Shown here piece after piece: positions 9,291 through 19,715 of a stretch of DNA of 64,000 bases. How positions within the stretch are numbered: the first letter of the stretch is position 1; every line of letters starts with the position of its first letter. The DNA comes from Chrysophaeum taylorii (taxonomy: Eukaryota > Sar > Pelagophyceae > Pelagomonadales > Pelagomonadaceae). The position numbers and the translations under genes are program-made. The notes beneath the pieces are model-generated. The model was not told the DNA's origin. It ran no database searches and saw only the letters and a program-made list of their open reading frames with translations. The stretch is taken from the NCBI GenBank assembly GCA_029834535.1, contig JAQMWT010000028.1, positions 326,624-390,623 of the forward strand. The letters run 5' to 3'.

Positions 9291-9463
9291 ACCCTACAGT
9301 CGGCTTTTGGAGAGCCTTAATTGAACTCACACACGGCCCACCCCCCGCTTCGTAATCGACTTTTAATGACCCTCTCTGCGTACTCCTACACGCTCTGCGT
9401 GCTCACCGTCGATCGAGCACTCGTCCTTCACCTTTCTTAGCAGTCGAACCTTGAATCCCCTCT

Positions 9464-10920
9464 CTACAACTCGGGACGAAGAATTGACTGGGCGGCGCCG
9501 AGCCAGGATCGGCGTTCCGGCCACATGTCCAACCCGAGGTTTTTCTCGAACATGCTGGAAAGGTGGTCGCGGCGCTTCGACGAAGGCCCGTCCTTGTACG
9601 CTTCGAGCTTGGCCCAGGCCGTGCCGTGGCCCGTGCCGAGGGGCGCAAAGGAGGCTAGGAGGGTGCGTGCTCGGGCGACGACGTCGAATACTCGAGCCCC
9701 GACGTGGACGACGGGGATCGTGATGTTGTTGCCGGCCCAGCGAGGGCTGCACGAGGCCCGCACAAGCGGGTCCGTGGCGCCCGCGTTGGCCACCACGACA
9801 GCCCGCGCGCCAGCGGCTTGCGCATGCTGTGCCTTTTCCAGGAACCCACACCCCCCGCGGCGAACCACCAACGCCGCCGCGGTCGTTGGTTGCACGGGCC
9901 CGCAGGCGTCTTGGGGCTCGGCCATCGCCAGCAACGCGTCCATCGCTCGAGGCTCTGAACCCGCCCCCGCCGCGGGCACAGCGGTCCCAAACGCCGCGAG
10001 CAGGTACTCGTAGGATTCGTCGCCGATCCGAAGCGCGCCGCCGTCGATCAGCTCGTTTTCGACAAAGTCACGGTCTCGCGTGGTGATGACCTCGCACAGC
10101 GAGTTGGTCGCCGTCCGCGTCTCCGAATGCTCAATGCAGTTCACTGGAACAAACGTGCCGTTGACAGCACCCTGCGGCCGCCGTCGCAGTTCGGCCACCA
10201 CGTGCTCGCCCTCGGCCTGCGCGATCATCGCGACCGATATCCGGACGTCGTGCGCGTCTGGTCCGGGCGCGTGCATCACGCCCGGCTCGTTGTTGACCAG
10301 CAACAACGCCGAGCCGGACGAAACGCTCCCCAGCGACTCGCTCGTCTTGTTGGCCTTGGTCCCAAACGTGCACGTGCCGCGCATTGCGACGACGATTGCC
10401 GGTGCTCCTCTGCTGCCAACTTCCGCGGCGTTGTGCAGGTACCCGCAGGCCTCGCTTGGCTCGGCGAGAAATATTGGCAGGCGGTGTGTGGTCGGCGTCT
10501 CCTCGCCAAAATGCGCTCTAAGGTACTGGATCGGCTGCGGCCAGCCGTCGACGTAGAGCCGACCCCAATGCGACCGCGCGCACAGCGTTTCCTCGGCCCG
10601 CACGTCCCCCGGCGGCGCGTGGTCCTTCGGCTCGAAGTCTAGCTTCGACATCACCTCGGGTAGCATTTGGACCTCGTCGCCAACCTGCCCAACGTGGTCA
10701 TGACACCACCGCGGACGACCACCACCTTGAAGAAATTCTTCCATCTGCCCCCATCGTCGATGAGCCTCTCGTTGCGGACGACCTCTTCCGCAGCGCTTCG
10801 GAACTCGAGGGGGTCCACGGCACGCCTGTAGTCCGGTCGCGCGGCCTTCACCACCACGTCGTACACGGTCGCCAGCGCGAACGCCACTGCTACGACTCCT
10901 CCGACACGCGTGCACAGCAT
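9464..10920 (-). CDS. Secreted protein with two PA domains (spliced)
   Basis: Join of 10726-10920 and 9464-10684 (minus) across a 41-bp GT-AG intron (10685-10725, phase 0) gives 471 residues. Exon 1 encodes an N-terminal signal (MLCTRVGGVVAVAFALATVY). Two protease-associated (PA) domains are visible: around residues 110-240 (AIVVAMRGTCTFGTKANKTS, then LLLVNNEPG) and around 330-430 (ALVVRRGGCGFLEKAQHAQA, then AVVVANAGA). Each has the RG-x-C-x-F-x-x-KA motif. PA domains act as lid or interaction modules in vacuolar sorting receptors, ER EDEM-like mannosidases and proteases. No catalytic domain follows, so a lumenal adaptor role is inferred. The donor (AG|GTGGTG) is weak, so a frameshift remains an alternative to the intron. 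Confidence 0.72.
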
Positions 10921-11072
10921 TTCTTTCTTCTTGTTCGGCGTTGGCCCAACGGCCCACAAAACACTAACGGCCATCTTCTTGTCCCCAACGACCTTTTTTT
11001 TTGGGGGGGGGGGGGCTCGTCCGTCCAGTGGTAGTCCCACCCACACAGGGTGCCGACAGGCACGAATGCTCG

Positions 11073-13014
11073 TCAGTCGTTGGGTGGCGCGAAGAGCGAG
11101 AGAAACTCCTGCACAGTACAAGCACCACAGAACTGCCGTAAAAAAAGCACGGTGGGGAGGAAAGGACTGACTGACCTCTCCAATGTTAGTTTCGAGTAGG
11201 GAGTCGTGGGGCTCGACGCGGAGGTGGCCCAAAGGACCGTCGTCTTCGCCAAAGGACGATTCCGAGGCGGTATCAAAAAGATCGTAGTCTTCGTCGCTGA
11301 TGTAGTCGCTGCTGGAGTTTGCGAGATGATGATCGGACGTGTACGGTTCCAAAGGCCTCGTCGCTAGCGCCGGCGCGTTCCTCGCCAGCGCCGGCGCGTT
11401 CCTCGCCAGCGCCGGCGCGTTCCTCGCCGGGCCGTGCGGCTCCGAAGACCTTCCCGGCAGCACCGACGTCCCCAGCGCTTTCCTCGCCGAGCCGTGCGGC
11501 TCCGAAGACCTTCCCGGCAGCGCCGACTGCAGCTTGCGGGAGTAGTAGCTGGAGTGGTAGGTCGAGGGCGAGGCGCTCTCAGGCCGCATTGAAGCGGGCC
11601 CGCGGATGGAGGCGCCGAGCCGACGCTTCGCGGAGCGCCGCTGGTCGCTCGTCGTCGTCTTTAGATTGTTGTTGGTCGCGGACACCACCGAGTCCTCGCC
11701 AGGCCTGTCAATGCGCATGGAAGACTTGGCGGCGACGGCCCCGAGGTCCTTGAGCTGAAGCGGTGACCCATCGTTTGGCGTGACCTGGATTTTGAACGGA
11801 CATGGAGCGAGCTCGTCGAGCGCTGCAAAGCCGTCTGCCTCTGGGTCGTGCATCTGTTCCATGTCGACGCGGCGCTGCTCCCAAGACTCGGTCGACTCAT
11901 AAGAATCTTCGAGCTCTGAAGTCAAGGGCGATGAGTGAGACAATTGTTCGCGTCGCTCCTCGGGTCTTCTGCGCGCTGCGGACGTCATGCAACGAGGCGA
12001 CGATCGCAGCATGATTCGAGGCGGGGCCACCGCTTCATCCTCTGGTTCGTCGTCCATGTGCTTGGGAAAAGCCTCCTTTTGCCGCGACGGTGGTCGATCT
12101 ACGTCGAACGCCGACCACCCGTCGTCGAGGCTGTGAAGACGATGGATGGGGGAACACCGCGGCTTCTCGTCCAACGCTTTTCCACGAATCGCGAGAGGCT
12201 CTCGAGCATGCCGCTGTGCCGCGGATGCCGAGACAGTCTTCTCCCGCTTCGAGGGGTTCGTCGTCGTCCGAGAGCTGTGCGCCGACGTGGCTCGAACTTT
12301 TGCTTTGGCGCTCAGTTCGACGGCAGCCGCCTCGTCATCCTCTTCCAACGTTGCGTCGAGCGAACGTTGCCTCAAAACGGGTGGACGGCGCAGCGGCAGC
12401 TTGCTGATGTGCTTGCCGGATTCTTCGTCATCGCGCGAATCATAAGGTTGCGTTGACCGCAAACATTCCATTCCCACGAAGGACTCCTTACTACTTCGCC
12501 GCTCGCGCTCGCGAACGCCTAAAGGCCGGAACGCGCCGTGCACTACTGACGTGGAATCGCGGGCCGCGGGAGCGGCCGTCCATTGATTGCTGCTACGCAC
12601 AAACGGCTGAGGCCGGCACCATGTCGGGGCCTCTACCGGCGGCTCTGCGAAGAACTGCGACCAATTGGTGTTGCTCTGCACCTCGTCGTCGGTGCTCCCC
12701 AGCGTATCGACGCTGTCTCGCAGCCGCGATGATGCATCGTCGTGAACACGAACGCGGCCAACAGACGGCGACGGTCGCATCCCGCCGGCGGAACGTCGAT
12801 CGGCGCGGAGAGCACGGTTCAGTTCCGCCAAGTCCGAGCCCTGGCGGCAAAGGAGATTAGCCGCGCGTGGAGCATTTTCTCACTCACGTACCGAATTGTC
12901 TCTTGTCCGGGGTCTAAGTCCGAATTCGTCGTCCAAACCGACCAGGTCGTCGGCATCGCCCGTGGGCGTCGGCGCCGTCCCACTGCGGACCTCGAACATT
13001 GACTGGGCATGCAT
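11073..13014 (-). CDS. Disordered protein, three exons
   Basis: Join of 12892-13014, 11176-12840 and 11073-11108 (minus) gives 607 residues. Intron 1 (12841-12891, 51 bp) has donor GTACGTGAGT and acceptor CCGCCAG; intron 2 (11109-11175, 67 bp) has donor GTCAGT and acceptor CTGTGCAG; both are phase 0. The last exon encodes only EFLSLFAPPND. The product is Ser/Arg/Pro/Glu-rich and probably disordered, with no recognised domain. Internal repeats occur near residues 465-505: NAPALAR three times and LPGRSSEPHG twice. The open frame continues past the proposed stop into the PA-domain gene's signal peptide, which is why I favour splicing to 11073. Function unknown. It is divergent from DRC4, 129 bp between start codons. 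Confidence 0.65.
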
Positions 13015-13143
13015 GGTCGCGACGCTGTCGGTTACAGGGCTCGGGGAGATGCTGAGTTTTGCGCTACTTCAACATATCCAAAGGTATCCTATCTTTCCTT
13101 AGAGAACCAGTAAAACGCCTCCCCCCTTCTTTCGTGGCAGGCG
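13015..13143. promoter_or_regulatory. Divergent promoter region of disordered protein/DRC4
   Basis: 129 bp between the two start codons; presumably a bidirectional promoter. No TATA box is evident. Confidence 0.35.
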
Positions 13144-14703
13144 ATGGCGCCGAAGAAGGCCAGGGGCGGCAAGGGTGATAAGGCCGGGAAAAAAAAGAAG
13201 GAGGACGGGGGCGGCGGCGGCGGGGAAGTGAACGAGATTGAGGAGACAGAACGCAAGCTTAAGGCGGCCAAGGCGTATGGGTACTTCAAGGAAACCCAAA
13301 AGGAGGAGCGTGACTTCAACGAGTTCCAGCAGCAGCGCGAGAAGCTCAACTACTTTTGGATCGTCGAGAAGAAGAAGCTCGAGGATTGCAAGGCCGAGCT
13401 GCGGAATAAAGAACGGGAGCTGCAGGATCTCGAAGAAAAGCACAAGGTCGAGATCAAGGTCTACAAGCAGCGGGTGAAGCACCTGTTGTACGAGAACCAA
13501 AATGAACTAACCGAAAAGAAGACCATCGCTGAGACGTTGCTCAAAGCCAAGCAGGACGATCACCGCAAGGAAGAGATCTATCACAAGGACGATCGTCGAG
13601 CGCTCAAGTTGGAGTTGAAGGAGATGGAGTTGTCGCACGACGACTTTAAGAAATCGCTTAAGCAAGGCCACGACCGTAACATCACATATTTGAGACACGA
13701 GTTCGAGCGGCGAGCGTCCGAGGTCCAGCGGAACTACGAGAAGAAGACCAAGGGTGTCCGCGAGAGCCTCGAGGAGCGACGCAAACGCGAGACGGCTGCC
13801 ATCGAACACAGCAAGAACGTCCACATCGAGGCGCTCATGGCGTCGCACACGAAAGCCTTCGCGGAAATTAAGAATTACTACAACGACATCACGCACAACA
13901 ACCTGGACCTCATAAAATCGTTAAAGGAGGAAGTGAGCGAAATGCGACGCAAGGAGCAGCAGGACGAGAAACAAATGGAACACATCGCCCAGGAGAACCG
14001 GCGGATGTCCGAGCCATTCAAAAAGGCTAAAGCAGACGTCGAAGAGCTCAGATCAGAGCTCGAGCGCTACGAGAAGGAAAAATCCGACTTGAGGGCTGCC
14101 AAGGCGAGGCTCCTCGTCGTCGAATCAAAGCATCGCGCGCTCAAGTGGGAGCACGAGGTGCTGAGGCAGCGCCACAGCGATATTGTCTCGCAGCGGGATG
14201 CGCTGCGATCGCGGTTCACCCAGGTGGCAGGCGAAGTCAAGCAAAAGGCGCAATTCAAGGCGCTGCTGCTCGAGAAGAAGCTCGACGCCGTCTCCGAAAA
14301 GCTCGAGGCTCGCGATGCGCAGCTCGACGACGCCCTCGCCCGAGCCAACGTCGACATCTCGGCACTCGGGGTCCAAGCTCAGCACAACAAGACGCACAAC
14401 GTCGTGGAGCGCAAGGCCACCGAGCTCGCCGATCTACGTTTGGAGCTCAGCCGAATCGCGACCGCACACGCCGCCCTCGTCGACGCGGTTACATCAAAAA
14501 TGACCGAACTGGGTGTCCCGACCCCCGAGCTCGGCTTCACTCCCCTCGACGTGCAATCCCAGCTCCGCGGGAAAATTGCCCGCGATTCTCAAAAACCGCT
14601 GCGCGCCTCTCCTTCGAACGCCATCTCGCCGCCACCGGATGGCCCCGTGGTCCACCACCAGCCCCCCATGGTTCTACGCACCACCGCTCAAGTTGGGGTT
14701 TGA
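13144..14703 (+). CDS. DRC4: Dynein regulatory complex subunit 4 (GAS8/DRC4)
   Basis: A 519-residue, almost entirely coiled-coil protein starting MAPKKARGGKGDKAGKKKK, the Lys/Gly-rich N-terminus typical of GAS8/DRC4. The GAS8 core is recognisable across residues 120-330, for example LRHEFERRASEVQRNYEKK, KNVHIEALMASHTKAFAEIK, YYNDITHNNLDLIKSLKEEV and LKWEHEVLRQRHSDI. Length is slightly above that of the human protein (about 480 residues), because of a Pro-rich C-terminal tail. DRC4 is part of the nexin-dynein regulatory complex that links outer doublets in motile axonemes, so the organism should have a motile flagellated stage. No intron is required. The start is supported by the conserved MAPK beginning. 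Confidence 0.92.
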   Translation: MAPKKARGGKGDKAGKKKKEDGGGGGGEVNEIEETERKLKAAKAYGYFKETQKEERDFNEFQQQREKLNYFWIVEKKKLEDCKAELRNKERELQDLEEKHKVEIKVYKQRVKHLLYENQNELTEKKTIAETLLKAKQDDHRKEEIYHKDDRRALKLELKEMELSHDDFKKSLKQGHDRNITYLRHEFERRASEVQRNYEKKTKGVRESLEERRKRETAAIEHSKNVHIEALMASHTKAFAEIKNYYNDITHNNLDLIKSLKEEVSEMRRKEQQDEKQMEHIAQENRRMSEPFKKAKADVEELRSELERYEKEKSDLRAAKARLLVVESKHRALKWEHEVLRQRHSDIVSQRDALRSRFTQVAGEVKQKAQFKALLLEKKLDAVSEKLEARDAQLDDALARANVDISALGVQAQHNKTHNVVERKATELADLRLELSRIATAHAALVDAVTSKMTELGVPTPELGFTPLDVQSQLRGKIARDSQKPLRASPSNAISPPPDGPVVHHQPPMVLRTTAQVGV

Positions 14704-14990
14704 GCGTTCGCGTGGACTCGGAGGAGCATATGCGTCCTTTCTCCATCTGGGGGACACGCTCCAATGCTTTGCCATACTATTTGGTATCTGCACACGTCGA
14801 ACTTTTGTGCGATGTAACAGAGCATAGTTAAACATCGTCGCATGTCCCCCCCGCCTGTCAGGGAAGGGGGTCATATCGTCAAAAGCTACGAACCAGCGAT
14901 CCACTCTGGGTGCCCAGCAAGCCTTTGCATAGATCCAGGGGGTCGACGACGCAAATCTTAGGGTAAGGGCGTCTACCCAGTTACAACAGG

Positions 14991-15035
14991 GTTTAGGAGT
15001 AAGCTCAAAGGTTAGCGAACTGTGCGTTGATCCCA
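14991..15035 (+). repeat. Possible diverged fragment of the right-end repeat family
   Basis: A short stretch around AGTAAGCTCAAAGGTTAGCG resembles 28533-28577 (AGTAAACTCAAAGGTTAGCG followed by GTGTGCGGATC-like sequence) of the repeat units. It lies immediately upstream of the small membrane protein start. The match is short, so chance cannot be excluded. Confidence 0.35.
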
Positions 15036-15052
15036 ATTTGAGGGTTAGTATA

Positions 15053-15271
15053 ATGAGCGTTACGACTTTGATCTTGGTCGCTGTCGTCGCGGCGACGGTG
15101 CTGGCCGCGACGTTCGTGCTCTACGTGTGCCTCAGCGACAGCCGCGAGGCGCGCGTCTATCGACGAAAGTGGAAAGAGTTCCGCCTTAAGCACCGGGGTC
15201 GTTCGACGACGAGGTACAAGGGCACGACAGCTGGCGTCGGGGCCTCCGCGAAAGACAAACGAAAAGGATAG
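15053..15271 (+). CDS. Small single-pass membrane protein
   Basis: A 72-residue frame starting MSVTTLILVAVVAATVLAAT: a strong hydrophobic segment (residues 3-28) followed by a short basic, Lys/Arg-rich tail ending KDKRKG. This fits a type III or tail-exposed small membrane protein. Codon usage is GC3-rich like the neighbouring genes. No family is recognised. Its 5' flank resembles part of the dispersed repeat family. It could still be a chance frame. Confidence 0.4.
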   Translation: MSVTTLILVAVVAATVLAATFVLYVCLSDSREARVYRRKWKEFRLKHRGRSTTRYKGTTAGVGASAKDKRKG

Positions 15272-15924
15272 CGCCTGCGGTGTGTCCCCAGAATCGTTTT
15301 CTCCTTGGGATTGGGGCGAATCGCTGGGAATATCGCGTGAGCTCGGGCCTAAGCATAGTATTCGGCGACTGCTCCGATGGGCGTGTCCATTATCACAATT
15401 AAGATCATGAGAAAAAACTTGGAGATTCACCAGGTCAGGAACTGTGCGTATGAGGCCGCGTATCACAACGCTGTCGCGCGAACAATTCTCGGCGGGAATT
15501 GAGACAGCTGGGTGAAGATGGGGGTGGGGTACAATCATATGCATTGCCAGCCTTAGCGCGGGAGAGTTGCGATTGAGGAAGCGTAAATCCAATGACTTTA
15601 TTATCCCTGATGTCCCATAGCTATTCATTCAACGCCCGTGCGTCGTAGTAGGTAGGCCGTATAATCAAGTGCGTAATCGAGGCGTGCGCATCTGCGCATT
15701 CTCTGTGCTGCCATATAATATGTGCCTCGGTGACGCGGAGTTTCACCGCAGGTTCGTAAAACTACCGTCTTAGTAAAACTACCCTCTCAAGAGGATGGTC
15801 AAATCCAAGATGCGTTTACAACACGCCGCCAGGTTTCGCAAGAAATCTGATTCCCTCCTACAAAAACGAGCCGTTGGGGCGACCGAGACTACTTTGGTCA
15901 ACGCCTGAGAATAAAGAAAGAATA
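15272..15924. other. Intergenic stretch, no gene seen
   Basis: About 650 bp between the small membrane protein and the thiolase gene. A minus-strand open frame of 207 codons exists here and overlaps the small membrane protein, but its composition is not gene-like. No RNA gene or repeat was recognised; the last part must hold the thiolase promoter. Confidence 0.4.
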
Positions 15925-17167
15925 ATGGTCGTCGCGATCGTCTCGACCGCACGGACCGGCCTCGCCAAGTCTTACCGCGGGGGGTTCAACATGACTCACG
16001 GCGCTGCCATGCTCGGGCACACGATCAAGGAAGCCTTGGCGAAGGCGGGAATTGCGCCGGCGGAGGTCGACGACGTGACCGCGGGGTGCGGATTTCCCGA
16101 AGGCGCGACCGGAATGAATATTGGGCGCAACGCGGCGATATGGGCGGGGTGCCCGTCGTCGACGGCGGGCAACACGGTCAACCGGTTCTGCTCGAGTGGG
16201 CTCCAGGCGATCGCGAACGCAGCGTATCACGTCGGTGCCACGAAGACTATCGCCGTCGGGTGCGGCGTCGAGTCGATCAGCCTCGTGCAGCCAGTGGTCG
16301 CCAAAACAACGGTGACCGAGGAGTACTTGATGGAGACGATGCCGGCGCTCTGGATGCCGATGATTGAGACGGCCGACATCCTCGCCAAACGGTTCGGCGT
16401 GAGCCGAGAAGACCAGGACGAATACGCGGTCGAGTCCCAGCGACGCACGGCCGCGGCCCAGGAACGAGGCGTGTTTGCCGACGAGATTGTGCCGATGAAG
16501 GTCCGAATGAAGGTCCAAGATAAGGAGACCAAGGAGGTCTCGGAGGTCGACTACGTGGTCTCGAAGGACGAGTGCAACCGGCCCGGCACGACCTACGACG
16601 CCGTCGCGAAGCTCGCGCCCGTGCGCCTCGACGACGATCCCGACGCGACCGTCACGGCCGGGAACGCCTCGCAGCTCAGCGACGGTGCCGCGAGCTGCGT
16701 GCTCATGGATGCCGACGCGGCGGCCAAGCGCGGCGCCCCCGTTCTTGGCCTCTTCAGGGGCTTTGCCGTCGCCGGTTGCGACCCGGACGTCATGGGCATC
16801 GGTCCCGTTCACGCGGTACCCAAGCTCCTCGACGCGCACGGGCTCAAGATCCACGACATCGATCTCTGGGAAATCAACGAGGCCTTCGGCTGCGTCCCGC
16901 TCTACGCCATGCGGGAGCTCGGCGTTGACCCCGCGTTGACCAACGTCAACGGTGGCTCCATCGCCGTTGGCCATCCGTAAGCGGTGGTATCTTTGGCAAG
17001 TTTTATAACATTTCGTCGCAACGCGCAGGTTCGGCATGACCGGCGCGAGGATGGTCGGCCACCTTCTCCTCGAAGGCCAACGCCGCAAGGCCAAGAACGT
17101 GGTTGTCACTATGTGTATCGGCGGCGGTATGGGAGCGGCCGGCTTATTTGAGGTCGTCACGCCATAG
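15925..17167 (+). CDS. Acetyl-CoA C-acyltransferase (thiolase), two exons
   Basis: Join of 15925-16976 and 17029-17167 across a 52-bp intron (donor GTAAGC, acceptor CGCGCAG) gives 396 residues, the normal thiolase length. Catalytic features are all present: nucleophilic Cys89 in NRFCSSGLQ, the NEAFG motif, His350 in SIAVGHPFGMTGAR (created across the splice junction) and Cys380 in CIGGGMGA. The enzyme cleaves 3-ketoacyl-CoA or condenses acyl-CoAs, as in beta-oxidation or acetoacetyl-CoA synthesis. No clear mitochondrial presequence precedes the domain and the C-terminus (VTP) is not a peroxisomal PTS1, so location is open. The start at 15925 ([12 protein letters not shown]) matches the family N-terminus. 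Confidence 0.93.
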
Positions 17168-17450
17168 GAAGGTGATCAACTTCAAGGCTTCTAATTTTTA
17201 GTCCCGCGTCGCAATATACCTAGGATCCGCCGACTACAATATCATCATTGTGTGATCTTGGTATCAAGCACCTAGGTTGTACGACTGTGGGAAATGATAT
17301 CGATCGATCCTGCGCACCGGTCTCGTTGTTGGTTGCCCGGATAAAGCAGCAGCACCCACGGAGGGACCAGCCGACTGGTGGCGCCTTCTCTCGAAGTGCG
17401 CAGGAGCCAACTCGAGCATGCTCGGTGGATTGGATAGTCCAAGGCGCGAG

Positions 17451-17498
17451 ATGGACCGAGATGGACCGAGATGGACCGAGATGGACCGAGATGGACCG
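17451..17498. repeat. 10-bp tandem repeat ATGGACCGAG
   Basis: Five consecutive copies of ATGGACCGAG, the last ending in C instead of AG. It sits about 20 bp before the hairpin at 17519. Confidence 0.95.
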
Positions 17499-17518
17499 CA
17501 AGCCTGGACTCCAAGATA

Positions 17519-17570
17519 TGTTGTACTTCGCCCCCGTGAGGGTGGAGTCTCACGGGGGCGAAGTACAACA
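17519..17570. repeat. Perfect inverted repeat (22-bp arms, 8-nt loop)
   Basis: Arms 17519-17540 and 17549-17570 are exact reverse complements around the loop GGTGGAGT. The stem core is GTACTTCGCCCCCGTGAG. A transcript of either strand would fold into a very stable hairpin. It is not followed by a T-run. It could be a miniature transposon remnant, a small-RNA precursor or a structural boundary element. Confidence 0.9.
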
Positions 17571-18440
17571 GGCCGGGATAGTAGATGGCGCGGTTCATGT
17601 CGCGGAGCATCTTGGGGCCGACGGCGTTTGTTTCGTCGCACAAGCCGTCACGCGACGCATAATGGACCTCGATCACCGCGCCTGTTTGGGCGCTTGCGCA
17701 TTGCGACGGCAGACGTCGTGTTGAGGATTGCGTGGGTAGCAGTAACGCTGAGGTGTAGTCGGCCATTAACGATGGTCTGGTGAGGCGCACGAGCCCTTCG
17801 TGCACCGGAAGTGAGGGCAGAACGAGTAGGCACTTGTCGCGGAAGGACGGCGCGATCGACGCATGGTTTTCGTTACCGTGGTACATCGAGATCGCTTTGG
17901 CGCGAACGATCAAAACGTATCGTTCGTGCCCCAACTCGATGATGGCGCCACACGCACGCGCTCGACCAAATAATATATATATATTCGCACGCCGTCAAGT
18001 TTGAGCATTTTGCGAGTCTCTGAAAGAATCAAACGCTTTGGATAGACCCTCCGTGTTTGTCCGTGTGCGCCAAGCTGACTCGGCGCCGATTAACAGCGTC
18101 CGTCGTCCACTTGGCGGCATCACGCTTTCTCAGTAGCTCTCCGCCTCCTAGTTTCTTTTCCGCCAATGTTAGCATATTAATAATATCATAATTCGTGCCA
18201 AATAATTATCTTTTTTCTTGGTTGTGGAGAGCGCCTTGCCTGGATACTATCGATGTATACACTTCTCGCCGACAACTCCGCTGGGCAAGCTATGTTGCCC
18301 GCATGCCCCGGAACCGCCTCCCTCGGAAGATGCTCACCTTCTGGTGCGCCTCCACTCGTCCTGCGGGTCGGGACCCCACATTTCACGGGCGGCCGGGGTT
18401 TAAACCAGGCGCGCCGCAAATTCCAAATACTGACGGTGTC

Positions 18441-18622
18441 TTGATACTCCCTCCGCCCCCCCCTCCCTTCCTCCATCAAAACGGCGACAACTGGCAACAG
18501 ACCACCAACTCGCTCTCAATCCCTGTTCCAACCCCCCGTCTGAACCCCCAGTGACCCTGGTCCCGCGCGCCGCGGCGCTGGGAATAGCCTACGCCCCATG
18601 CATTATTGGGTTGGCCTATAGT
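18441..18622 (+). repeat. Dispersed repeat, copy 2
   Basis: Aligns in opposite orientation with 3481-3631: same order of blocks, ending in a GGGTTGGCCTATAG-like sequence that matches GGGCTGGCCTCTCG of the other copy. Probably two old copies of an unclassified mobile element. Confidence 0.6.
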
Positions 18623-18935
18623 TGGTTAGTTAATATAGTTAGTGAGTAGAATAATTAAAAGTGGAGAGTATAGTGTGATCTACATCAGGATTCGAATTAT
18701 CACGGCCGCATAGCAGGAGCAACGACCCGCGTGACCATCCATCCCGCAGGTTGCAACTATTATTACAGAAGCTCGATCGCTCGGTCGGTCGGTCGGTCAC
18801 TCAAGAAGAAGAGACGATGGGCATGCTTATATATTTTGCCAACTACAATCACAACTAAACGGGGGTTCTTCTTCGTCGTCTCGAAAAGGAGCCGCAGCAG
18901 CACCATCACCCCAAGAGAGAGGACAGCCACGCCAC

Positions 18936-19625
18936 TTAGGACTTTGCGGAGAGGATAGTCGTGAGGTCGCGACCTTCTCGGATGATCTTAGTCTTCGCGA
19001 CAGGGACCCCATCGAGGCCGAGGTCGTCGACGAATTTAGATATGAGTCCTTCGCCGAGGTGCATGTGCTGCTGCTCGCGGCCTCTGAACTGGATGGCGAG
19101 CTTGACGCGGTTGCCAGCCTGGATGAACTTAGCACCAGCTCGCCGTCGCACCTGGTAGTCGGCGTCGCCAATTTTGTAGCTCATTTTGACCTCCTTGATT
19201 TCGTTTGATTTCATTTTCTTCATCTGCTCCTTCTTCTTCTTTTCCTTAGCGTACCGGAGTTTGCCGTAATTAACGATCTTGCAGACGGGCGGGTCCTTGT
19301 CGGCGATGAGGACGAGGTCAACCCCGAGCTCCTTTGCCTTGGCGAGGGCCTCCTCGCGCGATATGACCCCGAGGGTTTCGTCGGGCTGGTCCCCGCGGTC
19401 GATAATAACGCGGAGCTCGGGGGCGCGGATGTCGGCGTTCATCTTCGGGAGCTCGGGATCCTTGGGGGGCGTCGTCGGAGGGGCTCGGTTCCGAACCGCA
19501 GCGGGGGAGAGGAGGTTTGGCGGGGGGCGCCGGACGTTGATGTGCCTAACAATCATCGACGACCGGAACGACGCGCCGATCCGCGCCCCGAGCGCGAGCA
19601 TCACCGCAGAACGCCACCACCGCAT
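18936..19625 (-). CDS. infC: Translation initiation factor IF-3, plastid-type
   Basis: A 229-residue protein with a bacterial IF-3 core from about residue 55. The N-terminal domain is marked by NADIRAPELRVIIDRGDQPD and LVLIADKDPPVCKIVNYGKL, then the Lys-rich linker (KEKKKKEQMKKMK), then the C-terminal domain (VKMSYKIGDADYQVR, RVKLAIQFRGREQQH). IF-3 promotes subunit dissociation and start-codon proofreading in bacterial-type ribosomes. The N-terminus is a hydrophobic signal ending in an IGASFRSS stretch, which resembles the ASAF-like motif of bipartite plastid targeting in algae with secondary red plastids. Plastid location is inferred from that. The ATG at 19625 is 90 bp from the divergent ATG of the ABC protein; in-frame codons upstream would run into that gene. 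Confidence 0.9.
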   Translation of the reverse strand: MRWWRSAVMLALGARIGASFRSSMIVRHINVRRPPPNLLSPAAVRNRAPPTTPPKDPELPKMNADIRAPELRVIIDRGDQPDETLGVISREEALAKAKELGVDLVLIADKDPPVCKIVNYGKLRYAKEKKKKEQMKKMKSNEIKEVKMSYKIGDADYQVRRRAGAKFIQAGNRVKLAIQFRGREQQHMHLGEGLISKFVDDLGLDGVPVAKTKIIREGRDLTTILSAKS

Positions 19626-19715
19626 CGACTGGGGGAACAACCAAAAACACCTCGCCCGCGAGCCGTCCGTTGGGAGATCCCCGAAACGGGACTCGCGAGA
19701 TTCGTTCTCGTCCGC
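19626..19715. promoter_or_regulatory. Divergent promoter region of IF-3/eEF3-like genes
   Basis: 90 bp between the two start codons. By position a bidirectional promoter; no recognisable core motif. Confidence 0.35.

Larger units (their letters stand above)
17168..18935. other. Gene-poor region with repeats
   Basis: About 1.75 kb without a firm gene. It contains a 10-bp tandem repeat, a near-perfect hairpin, and a dispersed repeat copy (each listed). On the minus strand 17934-17575 there is a protein-like stretch (HERYVLIVRAKAISMYHGNE onward) that may be a gene remnant interrupted by the hairpin, but I recognise no family. Confidence 0.45.

Noticed and set aside
10651-11072. Continuation of the disordered protein into the PA-domain gene (single 726-residue product)
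   Set aside because: The fused part re-reads the signal peptide of the PA-domain protein, while good splice signals give a stop at 11073.
15005-15628. 207-codon open frame on the minus strand
   Set aside because: It overlaps the small plus-strand membrane protein, has no motif and has a composition unlike the recognised genes.
17272-17934. 220-codon minus-strand frame as a real gene
   Set aside because: It runs through the hairpin and the 10-bp tandem repeat; at most the upstream part is a gene remnant.
18685-18700. tRNA-like B-box (GGATTCGAAT)
   Set aside because: No matching A-box, anticodon arm or acceptor stem could be built on either strand.
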